Below the pieces are notes generated by a model. It had not been told where the DNA came from. It searched no databases and saw only the letters and a list, made by a program, of their open reading frames with translations. This document shows positions 42,592-50,805 of a stretch of 64,000 nucleotides of DNA, in pieces (the first letter of the stretch is position 1; each line of letters opens with the position of its first letter). Source of the stretch: Brevibacillus laterosporus (GTDB lineage: Bacteria > Bacillota > Bacilli > Brevibacillales > Brevibacillaceae); contig NZ_JAUKFY010000001.1 in the NCBI RefSeq assembly GCF_030489605.1, positions 248,001 to 312,000 of the forward strand, read 5' to 3'. A program made the translations under genes and the position numbers.

Positions 42592-43866
42592 TTAGAGTAA
42601 TTGCTTGAGGGTGTCTGCTAATGCCTCCAGCATGTTTGCTATATCTTGTTCAGTGATGACTAGGGGGGGCTGGAAGGCGATTACGTTGCGATTTACACCA
42701 TTCTTTCCAATGATAAAGCCACGATCTTTCATTTCCTCTAAAATGGTATCAACAAGAGGAGCGGCTTTCTCAGGTTCATCTGCATATAGCTCCATACCGA
42801 TCATCAGGCCAAGACCGCGGACATCCGTAATAGTTCGATAAGCGGCCTGAATGAAATGCAAACCTTCTTTTAACTGCTTACCTAGCTGTTCGGCACGAGC
42901 TGTCAGTTGTTCGTTCTCAATATAGGAGAGGACAGCGAGAGCCGTCATAGACGAAACGGGATTGCCTCCAAGCGTAGAAGCAGAAGGGCGGTTATAATGA
43001 GCCGCAATTTCGTCAGTTGTAGCAAAAGCGGCAATTGGCACGCCATTCCCCAACGCTTTTGCCATAGTTAAGATATCCGGAACAATGCCGTAATGATCAA
43101 TGGCAAACATTTTGCCTGTACGGCCAAACCCAGTTTGTATTTCGTCTGCGATCAATAGGACATGATGATCCTCTAATAGCTTCTTTGCCGCTTTGAAGTA
43201 ACTGAGCGGAGCAGGAACAATACCGCCATTTCCTTGCATAGGTTCTACAATCATGGCAGCGATGCGATCCCCTTTTTCCTCCAGCACCTTCCGCAGAGCC
43301 GATAAGGAGCGTTCAACTGCTTCTTGTTCATTCAGATTAGGATCATAAGGGCGAGGAATAAAACTGACTCCTTCCTCTAAATAGTTGTCAGAACGCCACA
43401 TAGGAATGCCTGTTACGCTCATGGTTAAGAACGTCCGGCCATGTAAGCCATATTCAAATGCAATAAATTCCTTTTTGCCAGTAGCGAGCCGGGCTAGCGT
43501 TAAAGCAGCTTCATTTGCTTCCGAACCGCTGTTTACAAAGAAGGTTCGCTTGATATTTCCAGGCAGTACGCTAGCCATTTTTTCAGCCAACGCTACATTT
43601 GGTTCCGTTAAATAGATGGTGCATGTATGCTGTAAGGTTTCCAGCTGCTTGATCGTTTCCGCTGTAATTGCTGGATTGCAATGACCGCATGCGACTACGG
43701 ACACGCCGGAGAAAAAGTCTGTATATGCTTTGCCGGTGCTGTCGTATAAATATTGCATGTCACCTCGTACCAGCTGTGGGGGTCTGTCATAGAAATGAGC
43801 AGTGCACGGATAGAAATACTCTTTGCGCTTATCTAAAATGCCAGTTGGGCCTAGGTAAGTAGTCAT
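42592..43866 (-). CDS. Class III aminotransferase, unknown substrate
   Basis: PLP enzyme of 424 residues, in the class III fold with gabT of this window but clearly a separate group: FFVNSGSEANEAALTLAR (PLP phosphate), IADEIQTGFGRTG (PLP ring Asp) and TMAKALGNGVPIAAF (Schiff-base Lys, about 260). The N-terminus (YPCTAHFYDRPPQLVRG) recalls alanine-glyoxylate aminotransferase 2-like proteins. It lies inside the eet/ecf/mqn operon, 26 bases after the U32 gene; no step in those pathways obviously needs it. AAAAGGAGCAAAAAGAT precedes the ATG. Confidence 0.85.
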   Translation of the reverse strand: MTTYLGPTGILDKRKEYFYPCTAHFYDRPPQLVRGDMQYLYDSTGKAYTDFFSGVSVVACGHCNPAITAETIKQLETLQHTCTIYLTEPNVALAEKMASVLPGNIKRTFFVNSGSEANEAALTLARLATGKKEFIAFEYGLHGRTFLTMSVTGIPMWRSDNYLEEGVSFIPRPYDPNLNEQEAVERSLSALRKVLEEKGDRIAAMIVEPMQGNGGIVPAPLSYFKAAKKLLEDHHVLLIADEIQTGFGRTGKMFAIDHYGIVPDILTMAKALGNGVPIAAFATTDEIAAHYNRPSASTLGGNPVSSMTALAVLSYIENEQLTARAEQLGKQLKEGLHFIQAAYRTITDVRGLGLMIGMELYADEPEKAAPLVDTILEEMKDRGFIIGKNGVNRNVIAFQPPLVITEQDIANMLEALADTLKQLL

Positions 43867-43892
43867 ATCTTTTTGCTCCTTTTATAAATTGT

Positions 43893-45827
43893 TTAGTCAA
43901 AGGATAGGGTGCCAAGCGTATATCCTGCATGGACAGGAATTGCTCTCTCAAAGAGTTCCATAGATCGTTGCGGCTGCTGCAAAGCCTCCTGATACATGCG
44001 GATAATGGTTCGTAATTGCTCAAGCGTATAGCTAGCTCCCTCAATGCGGAAATGACTAACACCAACAGCCAGTAAGTCTTTTACTAATGGCAGGAGACAA
44101 AGCTCCTTTGCTGTGGTCAAATGATTTCGTCCAAATTGATCGCAATACACAGGATTTTCGCCTTTATCTGTTAATAAAACGAGATATTTGTTATCCACGT
44201 TTTTGTTGTCCTCTTTGGCGATTGGCTCCAGCACACGGGTGTTTTCATATAGATCGTGCTCGAGGTACATCACAACAGGAGTGCCATGCACTAATACTTC
44301 AACAGGCAAAGGTGAATGCAAAACGAGCTCGGCTAGATTTTTCTGCTTCAGCTCAATGGAAGCAAATGCACGCGTCAATCCGAATTGTTGATAAAGCTCA
44401 ATTGCTTTATGGTTATACAGGTTAAGCGATAAGTCGCCAATCATTGGCAGATTATATGACTTAAATTTATACATAGCTCCAATATTCGTAGCTACCAGCC
44501 CGTCTATTTCTACGTCCAATGTAGATAAGAAATGATTGTATTGATCAAATTGCAGGCCAAACATCATGCGTGGCATACCCAAGTAAATCTTGCTGTCGCC
44601 TTTTATGGCTACAAGGTGTTTGATCTGCTCTTTCGTAAAGGGCAGATCAGGCAAGAAAACATCTCCAGCTAAATAGATGTGCTCCACTCCCTCAGCGATC
44701 GCCAGTTCCGCCTGCTCTTGATTGTTTACCCGAACACATAATTCTCCCTTTGCTTTTGCGGAGGAGGTCGCATGCTGATGTTCTTGGAATGCGTTTTGCA
44801 AGGCTTCTATGCGTTGATCCCGAATTTCGCGTTCTTCTGTTGGTGTACTGAAGACTTTTCCCGTGCTATAAAATTTACCCGTGCCCTCGTAGCGGCGATT
44901 AATGTAAGCAAGTCCAGGCGTACCAAAGGCATATCCTGTACTAAAGTCTCGCTTACGATTTTCAAATAAGCCTTGTTTATCTTTACAACGATCAAACCCG
45001 ATTGGATCTTGGATGTAACGGTCAATGGCATCGCCGTAGCTGTTGATTAGCGTAACTAAAAATTCCTCGTCTCGCATCCGGCCTTCAATTTTAAATGAAG
45101 TAATGCCGGACTCAATTAACTCTGGTATATGCTCGTACATATACATATCCTTAGCCGCCAGGGGATATTCTGTCGGGAAAACATAGCCATCCTTCTTCAC
45201 GCGGTAGTCCCACCGGCAAGGCTTCATACACCGTCCGCGGTTGCTGCTGTTACCAAATAGCATCGAGCTGTATAAGCAGTTCGCACCATGAACCGTGCAC
45301 ATGTCACCATGCACAAAGTATTCAAATTCCATTTTGGTCAAGGCTTGTAGCTGTTTTGCTGTTTGCAAATCCATTTCACGGGACGCCACGATACGTGTTA
45401 CACCCAATGTTTGTAAGGCTTCGATCATTTCTGAATTGTGCACGTTCATCATGACAGAGGAGTGGAGAGGGACTGTTAGCTTTTGCTCCCGAATCAATGG
45501 GAAAATGGCCATGTCCTGAACAATGAGGGCATCTGGACGAATGCTGTCGAGAAAGCGCAGATATGTCTTCGCTTCTTCCAGATCAGCCTCGTCAAATAAA
45601 TTATTTACCGTAATATATATGCGCTTGCCCTTTTCGTGAGCGATTTTGACAGCCTGCTCCAATTCCTCATGAGTCAGGTTATAGCCTTTACGCATCATTC
45701 GCATATTAAGAACGGGTCCACCGCAGTAGATCGCATCGCAATTGGCTTCTACAATTGTTGTAAAAATCTCAAATGTTCCAGCAGGTGCTAATAATTCAAT
45801 TTCTTTACCATTAAAATAACGAGCCAT
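43893..45827 (-). CDS. U32 family peptidase-like protein (long form)
   Basis: 644 residues, the long U32 architecture. N-terminal ELLAPAGTFEIFTTIVEANCDAIYCGG is the family start, followed by the hallmark HGANCLYSSMLFGNSS and NRGRCMKPCRWDY (Cys cluster near 175-205) and GITSFKIEGRMRDEEF. Several U32 proteins act with an Fe-S cluster in RNA hydroxylation (RlhA, TrhP) rather than proteolysis; which applies here is unknown. Start ATG 45827 behind GGAGGTCTTACCT. It overlaps ecfT by 17 bases, so expression is coupled. Confidence 0.85.
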   Translation of the reverse strand: MARYFNGKEIELLAPAGTFEIFTTIVEANCDAIYCGGPVLNMRMMRKGYNLTHEELEQAVKIAHEKGKRIYITVNNLFDEADLEEAKTYLRFLDSIRPDALIVQDMAIFPLIREQKLTVPLHSSVMMNVHNSEMIEALQTLGVTRIVASREMDLQTAKQLQALTKMEFEYFVHGDMCTVHGANCLYSSMLFGNSSNRGRCMKPCRWDYRVKKDGYVFPTEYPLAAKDMYMYEHIPELIESGITSFKIEGRMRDEEFLVTLINSYGDAIDRYIQDPIGFDRCKDKQGLFENRKRDFSTGYAFGTPGLAYINRRYEGTGKFYSTGKVFSTPTEEREIRDQRIEALQNAFQEHQHATSSAKAKGELCVRVNNQEQAELAIAEGVEHIYLAGDVFLPDLPFTKEQIKHLVAIKGDSKIYLGMPRMMFGLQFDQYNHFLSTLDVEIDGLVATNIGAMYKFKSYNLPMIGDLSLNLYNHKAIELYQQFGLTRAFASIELKQKNLAELVLHSPLPVEVLVHGTPVVMYLEHDLYENTRVLEPIAKEDNKNVDNKYLVLLTDKGENPVYCDQFGRNHLTTAKELCLLPLVKDLLAVGVSHFRIEGASYTLEQLRTIIRMYQEALQQPQRSMELFERAIPVHAGYTLGTLSFD

Positions 45828-46641
45828 AGGTAAGACCTCCACAATCATTTAAAATGAATCCGACAAGGATATTTATTGCCAGCAACAAACCTAAAAAGAC
45901 AGAATCATTGCGCTTCCACTTCAACATTTCATACGGGATTCGGGGAGCGCCTAGCACATACCCGCGAGCTTCCATCGAATAGACCAGGTCTTCTGCCCGG
46001 CGAAATGAGCTTACGGTAACGGGCACCAACAGCGATAGGAGCATTTTGCCTTTTTCGCGCCAAGGCAAGTCAGTTACATCGGCACCGCGGGAAGCCTGAG
46101 CTTTCATGATTTTCTGTGTTTCTTCAAAAATGGTTGGGATGAAACGCAGAGAAATGCTGATCATGAAACCTAGTTTTTCAGGTGAGATGCCAGTAAAGCG
46201 AAATGGCTGTAAAATTCCTTCCACCCCTTTTGCTAACGAGAAAGGTTTGGTTGTAAAGGTTAATAAAGAGGTGAATGAGAGTAATAAGATCATGCGCCAA
46301 GCTGTCATGCAGGCAAGGCGTACTCCTTCTGCATACAAAGAAAATGGACCGATGGATAGCAAAAAGCGCCCTTCATTTATAAAGAAAAGCTGGAACAGAA
46401 ACATGAATATAATTAGGAACCGTAAAGGTTTGACAGCTTTTGCGAAAAAGCCAAAAGGTATTCGACTACTTGCCATAATGCCTATAGCGAATAGAAAAAC
46501 AGCTATGCATGCCAGTAAGGAATGTGTGATCATAATTAAAAGGACAAACAGAAACATCCCAAGTAACTTGGAACGCGGGTCCAAGCGATGCAGCCAGCTA
46601 TTTGTGTCAATGTAGCGTCCAAACATCACTTTGTTTAACAT
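45811..46641 (-). CDS. ecfT: Energy-coupling factor transporter transmembrane protein EcfT
   Basis: 276-residue membrane scaffold of an ECF vitamin transporter. The N-terminus (FGRYIDTNSWLHRLDPRSKLLG) and ISLRFIPTIFEETQKIMKAQASRGAD, with the paired short Ala-Arg-Gly coupling motifs (QASRGAD and SMEARGYV), are EcfT hallmarks. About five membrane segments. Overlaps ecfA2 by seven bases. With the two ATPases it forms a module that could energise S components, possibly the EetB-like protein in the same operon or a riboflavin transporter elsewhere. Confidence 0.93.
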   Translation of the reverse strand: MLNKVMFGRYIDTNSWLHRLDPRSKLLGMFLFVLLIMITHSLLACIAVFLFAIGIMASSRIPFGFFAKAVKPLRFLIIFMFLFQLFFINEGRFLLSIGPFSLYAEGVRLACMTAWRMILLLSFTSLLTFTTKPFSLAKGVEGILQPFRFTGISPEKLGFMISISLRFIPTIFEETQKIMKAQASRGADVTDLPWREKGKMLLSLLVPVTVSSFRRAEDLVYSMEARGYVLGAPRIPYEMLKWKRNDSVFLGLLLAINILVGFILNDCGGLTYGSLF

Positions 46642-47534
46642 GGTTGATCACCCGCTTGTTGTTTCTTATCTTCCCTAAGATGCATCTTACGTTCTCCGAG
46701 ATACCTGGCCCAGCCCTGTACAGATTGGTCTGTAGGCAACGGGAGGTCAGGAAATCTTTGGCGAAAAGCATGCTGAAAACGAAGCTGAGCGGGAATCGTA
46801 ATCCCGAGTGTAGTCAAAATATCTGTTTGTTCACTTAACTCATGTGTATCACCTTGAAAGGCGACCTTCCCCTCCTGCATAATGACCAACCGCTCGCAGT
46901 AAGGCATGACTTCCTCTAATCGATGAGTTACCATGATAACGGTCTTGTGCTCCTGTTTGCATAAATGATGTAAAAGCTGTAGAAGCTCATGCCGACTTTT
47001 ACAATCCAAGGTAGCGGTTGGCTCATCTAATACAAGGATGTCCGGGTTCATAGCGAGTATAGAGGCGATTGCGACTTTGCGCATTTGGCCACCGCTTAAT
47101 TGAAAAGGATTTTTATCTAAAAGCTCTGTACCTAAATTCACTAGATGTAGAGCCTGAATTGCTAATGCTCTTGCTTGTGAGGGGGAAGCCCCGTAGTTTT
47201 TGGGACCAAACACAATTTCCTTTTCTACCGAATCAGCAAACATTTGATGCTCTGGAAATTGAAAAATAAGTCCAACGCGTTGCCGAAGCCGGCGAATCCC
47301 TTTTTTGGAATGGTGCGGGGTAATTACGTGATCAAGAATCTGAACGTGCCCCTGCGTGGGTAATAAAATGCCATTCATATGCTGCAATAAAGTTGATTTT
47401 CCACAGCCGCTAGGCCCGATAATGGCTGTAAACGAGCCTTTAGGAAACCCTACATGGATATTGTCCAAAGCAGTTTCCCGGAACAAATTCCCAAGTTGAT
47501 ACGAGTAGGTTACTTCATGAAAGTGAATCGCCAT
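46635..47534 (-). CDS. ecfA2: Energy-coupling factor ATPase, second subunit
   Basis: ABC ATPase of 299 residues. Walker A GPSGCGKST, signature LSGGQMRKVAIA, Walker B DILVLDEPTATLD and the switch His in VTHRLEEV are intact. It has the longer C-terminal tail of EcfA proteins. GGAGGACTT precedes the ATG, which lies within the last codons of the upstream ATPase gene (25-base overlap). Confidence 0.93.
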   Translation of the reverse strand: MAIHFHEVTYSYQLGNLFRETALDNIHVGFPKGSFTAIIGPSGCGKSTLLQHMNGILLPTQGHVQILDHVITPHHSKKGIRRLRQRVGLIFQFPEHQMFADSVEKEIVFGPKNYGASPSQARALAIQALHLVNLGTELLDKNPFQLSGGQMRKVAIASILAMNPDILVLDEPTATLDCKSRHELLQLLHHLCKQEHKTVIMVTHRLEEVMPYCERLVIMQEGKVAFQGDTHELSEQTDILTTLGITIPAQLRFQHAFRQRFPDLPLPTDQSVQGWARYLGERKMHLREDKKQQAGDQPC

Positions 47535-48355
47535 AAGTCCTCCATCAAAGCTTGTTCGTCTGAATGAACAGGTATTTCTGGATGTAAATCATGAATCATC
47601 TGACTTACTGCCAAAGTAAAAGGCAAATCGAGATGGCAAGCAGCAATCCAGTCTGGTTGGGAAAATAATTCAAGGGGAGTAGTGTCAGCCAGTAATTTCC
47701 CCCCAGCTAGAGCTATTACTCGATCAGCCGCTAAGATTTCTTCTGCATCATGGGTGATGGACAAGCTTGTGTAAGCGCCTTCCGAATGTATTTCATCGAT
47801 GAGTTTTCCTATCTGATTTTTCGCTGTTTCATCAAGCATTGAGGTAGCCTCGTCAAAAATGATGATGCTTGGCTGCATGGCAAGTATGGAAGCGATCGCC
47901 ACTCGCTGTTTTTGTCCACCAGATAGCTCATCCGGATGTTTATGTAAAAAATGCGTAATATGTAATTTTTCAGCGTAGTGGGTTAATCTATCGTGCATAA
48001 CAGAGCGTTCCAAACACATATTTTCCAGACCAAACAGAATATCATCAGCAACAGTTGTTCCAACAAATTGATTTTCAGGATTTTGAAAGACCATGCCAAT
48101 CTGCCGGCGAATGCTCGGCAAGCTTTCATCCGATAAAACTTGCCCTCCCACTCTGATTTCTCCTTGCGTATGTCGAAACAGACCATTAAGCAATTTAACT
48201 AAAGTGGATTTTCCGCACCCGTTATGCCCTACGATGGCGACGCGTTCCCCTTGCTTGATTTGCAAAGAAATATCTGTGAGAAGAGGGGGCTGATTTGGAA
48301 AGTGAAACGAAACCGATTCAAGCTGAATCAATGGTTGCTGGGACAACGCCTTCAC
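47510..48355 (-). CDS. ecfA1: Energy-coupling factor ATPase, first subunit
   Basis: ABC ATPase of 281 residues with Walker A GHNGCGKST, Q-loop FQNPENQFVG (the FQNPxxQ form typical of EcfA), signature LSGGQKQRVAIA, Walker B SIIIFDEATSMLD and ITHDAEEI. The start is uncertain: GTG 48355 has a weak ribosome site, while TTG 48346 has AGGTG six bases upstream; either gives the whole domain. 23 bases after eetB. Confidence 0.92.
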   Translation of the reverse strand: MKALSQQPLIQLESVSFHFPNQPPLLTDISLQIKQGERVAIVGHNGCGKSTLVKLLNGLFRHTQGEIRVGGQVLSDESLPSIRRQIGMVFQNPENQFVGTTVADDILFGLENMCLERSVMHDRLTHYAEKLHITHFLHKHPDELSGGQKQRVAIASILAMQPSIIIFDEATSMLDETAKNQIGKLIDEIHSEGAYTSLSITHDAEEILAADRVIALAGGKLLADTTPLELFSQPDWIAACHLDLPFTLAVSQMIHDLHPEIPVHSDEQALMEDLWRFTFMK

Positions 48356-48378
48356 CTGCTTTCAGATATACTTGATTC

Positions 48379-48945
48379 TTAGTCAACTGGAACGTAAGGG
48401 TGAAATAAAGACATCTTGGATAAAGAACGAATTAAATAACGGACAGCAATGCCAATAAATACTCCGGTAAGAACTCCTGTTACCAGTAAGGCAGGCAGAT
48501 AATAAAATATTTTGCTTGTCTGAAAAATAAGCACAGCCGCAGTTAACTGCCCGATATTATGCGCGACCCCGCCTAGAATACTAATCCCGATCAAGCTAAA
48601 GGATTTTCCGGTTAGCATCATTAATCCGAACATAACGATGAAGCTAAATACAGCACCAAAAAAACTAAATAAAAAACTGGAGAACGTACCTAAAATCATG
48701 GCTGTTAACAATGTTTTTAAGATGATCAGGGTAAAGGCGTCCTTACCAGAAAAAAAATACAGGCAGGCAAGCACCATGATGTTAGCTAGTCCGAGCTTGG
48801 CCCCGGGTAATTGTAAGTTAATAGGGAGAGTTGATTCGACCAATCCAAGCACGACAGATACTGCAGCGAAGATGGCGATAATCACTGCTTTTTTTAATAC
48901 CTGAGATTGTGTATTAAACTGCGAAGAATTATTTGGCAAGGCCAT
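48379..48945 (-). CDS. eetB: EetB-like membrane protein (Gx transporter / HepSI family)
   Basis: 188-residue protein with about five to six membrane helices. LPINLQLPGAKLGLANIMVL followed by FTLIILKTLLTAMILGTFSS is the Gx-transporter pattern, related to S components of ECF transporters. In Listeria, EetB together with EetA is required for flavin-based extracellular electron transfer, perhaps in flavin secretion or FMN supply for PplA. Here it overlaps eetA by 17 bases and is directly followed by a complete ECF module, which supports an S-component-like role. AGGAGCTGACATAG precedes the ATG. Confidence 0.85.
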   Translation of the reverse strand: MALPNNSSQFNTQSQVLKKAVIIAIFAAVSVVLGLVESTLPINLQLPGAKLGLANIMVLACLYFFSGKDAFTLIILKTLLTAMILGTFSSFLFSFFGAVFSFIVMFGLMMLTGKSFSLIGISILGGVAHNIGQLTAAVLIFQTSKIFYYLPALLVTGVLTGVFIGIAVRYLIRSLSKMSLFHPYVPVD

Positions 48946-49315
48946 CTATGTCAGCTCCTTCATCTGAAACGATTTCCACCAATACGCGATGAGGCAAGCA
49001 AACGATGGTTTGACTAGGATCAGTGATAAACCCAAAGGATAGGCAAACCTTATCATCACAATCAGCATCAACCATTTCTATGCCATAGTCATGTATCTTC
49101 AGGATATTTTGGCCGTGCTCGGTATCAACCATGATGGTTTGTTCTTCTTTGGTTAGTTCAATAGCTTTGTATAATTGGTTATTTACGGTAATTTTTGCTA
49201 CTTTATGGACATTGTGCATTTTTTCACTTGAATCTGCGCGAAAGGAACGAGGCACAAGAAAAGCCAGAGCCACGACGAGCACAATGCCAATTAAAATAAA
49301 ATCTGCTCGTTTCAT
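48929..49315 (-). CDS. eetA: EetA-like NusG domain II protein
   Basis: 128 residues: one N-terminal membrane helix (ADFILIGIVLVVALAFLVP) and an extracytoplasmic NusG domain II with DCDDKVCLSFGFI and TIVCLPHRVLVEI (two Cys placed as usual in EetA). The family occurs beside EetB in electron transfer loci; its mechanism is not known. Start ATG 49315 behind AACAGGAGAAAAAAC; the upstream in-frame start at 49345 lies before that site. It is the first gene of the nine-gene minus-strand operon that ends with mqnP. Confidence 0.87.
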   Translation of the reverse strand: MKRADFILIGIVLVVALAFLVPRSFRADSSEKMHNVHKVAKITVNNQLYKAIELTKEEQTIMVDTEHGQNILKIHDYGIEMVDADCDDKVCLSFGFITDPSQTIVCLPHRVLVEIVSDEGADIDGLAK

Positions 49316-49371
49316 GTTTTTTCTCCTGTTATCATTTTTTCTCATTTAGTAATCATGCAATGTCAATACGT

Positions 49372-49441
49372 ATTATACAGGGATATAAAATATGGAGGTG
49401 TGACGCTCTTCCTTTCCAAAATATTATTCTAGTGGTATAAT
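49372..49441. promoter_or_regulatory. Divergent promoter region of eetA and apbE
   Basis: TATAAT-type -10 boxes face both ways: 49372-49377 for the minus strand (eetA) and 49436-49441 for the plus strand (apbE). Neither has a strong -35, which suggests activator control. The apbE side then has a leader of about 120 nt with alternative hairpins. Confidence 0.45.
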
Positions 49442-49569
49442 GCGCCACGTTCACTTTTGTCCGAAAGTCTACGTTTGCAAGAGTGATTCTTTGGATAAGA
49501 GCGGGTAAAACTCCCGTAGTGACCTTACTTTTGGCTCGAGACGGGAAAAGACAGCGGAGGACTGGCAAC

Positions 49570-50622
49570 ATGAAACACAAATTTGCGCTTCTGTTTTTTT
49601 TACTATTCAGTCTCATAGTAAATGGCTGTGTCTCTAAACCTGATGAAGAAATTGTGAAAAATGCAATCCAACCACGTTCTGAAAGCTTCTTTATTTATGA
49701 CACGATTGTGACTGTACGTGTATATGATGACCAAGTGACAGACAAGCATTTTAAAGACCTGGAAGCCCGGATGAAAGAAATCGAATCCCATTTAAGCCGC
49801 ACCTTGGAAGGCAGTGAGGTTTATCGAATCAATGAACAAGCGGGAAAACAAGCAGTCCCCGTATCCGAGGAGACGTATGGAGTCATCAAAAAAGCAGTAA
49901 AATTTGCAGAGGTATCAGAAGGGAAGTTTGATCCAGCGATCGGCCCATTAGTGAGTTTATGGAATATTGGGCAGGATAATGCTAAGGTGCCTTCCGAGGA
50001 GAAGCTTAAAGAGGCATTACAGGTGATTGATTACCATCAAATCCTCTTGGACGATGCTAAAAGAACGGTGTTTTTAAAGCAGCCGGGCATGGCGATTGAT
50101 CTAGGTGGAATAGGCAAAGGATATGCTGCTGACCAAATTGCTGCCTATTTAACAGAAAAAGGCTTTAACAGTGCCATTATTGATTTAGGTGGAAATATAG
50201 TAGCATTAGGAAAGAAACCGGATGGAAAGGATTGGATAATTGGTATTCAAGATCCTGATCGCAACCGTGGCAATCAATTAGGAAAGTTAAAGGTTATAAA
50301 TAAGACAGTGGTTACCTCGGGAATTTATGAACGTTATTTTGAAGAAAATGGTAAGCATTATCATCATATATTAAATCCAGCTACAGGATTTCCTGTGGAC
50401 AATAATTTGTTTAGCGTTAGCATTATAACGAATGAATCTGCCGATGCAGACGCATTGTCAACAACCGGTTTTGCATTAGGGCTGGAAAAAGGCATGTCAT
50501 TTATGGAAAGCTTGCCCCATGTAGAGGCGATTTTTATTACAAAAGACAAAACTGTCTACATTACCAGCGGATTAAAAGGTAATTGGGAATTAACAAATAA
50601 ACAGTATAAAATGGCTAATTAA
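49570..50622 (+). CDS. apbE: FAD:protein FMN transferase (ApbE/FmnB lipoprotein)
   Basis: Lipoprotein of 350 residues: signal sequence ending in VNGC (Cys about 17), then the ApbE domain with FIYDTIVTVRVYD, GKFDPAIGPLVSLW, AIDLGGIGKGYAADQI, HYHHILNPATGFPV and ADALSTTGFALG (Mg/FAD site). It attaches FMN to Ser/Thr of extracellular flavoproteins, most likely the PplA-like protein of this window. It diverges from eetA, making one electron transfer regulatory unit. Start ATG 49570, after GCGGAGGACTGGCAAC; the frame is open further upstream (from 49483) but without a start context. Confidence 0.93.
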   Translation: MKHKFALLFFLLFSLIVNGCVSKPDEEIVKNAIQPRSESFFIYDTIVTVRVYDDQVTDKHFKDLEARMKEIESHLSRTLEGSEVYRINEQAGKQAVPVSEETYGVIKKAVKFAEVSEGKFDPAIGPLVSLWNIGQDNAKVPSEEKLKEALQVIDYHQILLDDAKRTVFLKQPGMAIDLGGIGKGYAADQIAAYLTEKGFNSAIIDLGGNIVALGKKPDGKDWIIGIQDPDRNRGNQLGKLKVINKTVVTSGIYERYFEENGKHYHHILNPATGFPVDNNLFSVSIITNESADADALSTTGFALGLEKGMSFMESLPHVEAIFITKDKTVYITSGLKGNWELTNKQYKMAN

Positions 50623-50805
50623 ATAAAGCCTGAGATTTTCACGAGTCACAAAAATAGAAAATTTGCAGTTTGCTAGCACCCTTTTTACCCGATAAAACCG
50701 TCAGATGAACGTAGCGTTCGTTTGATGGTTTTTCCAATGGTTTAAAAGTATATCGCCAAGGCTTGGGCATATACTGATTGTATAAACGGGTGGGGGGTGA
50801 ACCAC

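Noticed and set aside
46106-46615. A 169-codon plus-strand frame over ecfT
   Set aside because: Antisense shadow; the minus-strand EcfT motifs are unambiguous.
49483-49569. An upstream in-frame extension of apbE
   Set aside because: It would place 29 residues before a clear lipoprotein signal peptide; the ATG at 49570 has the ribosome site.
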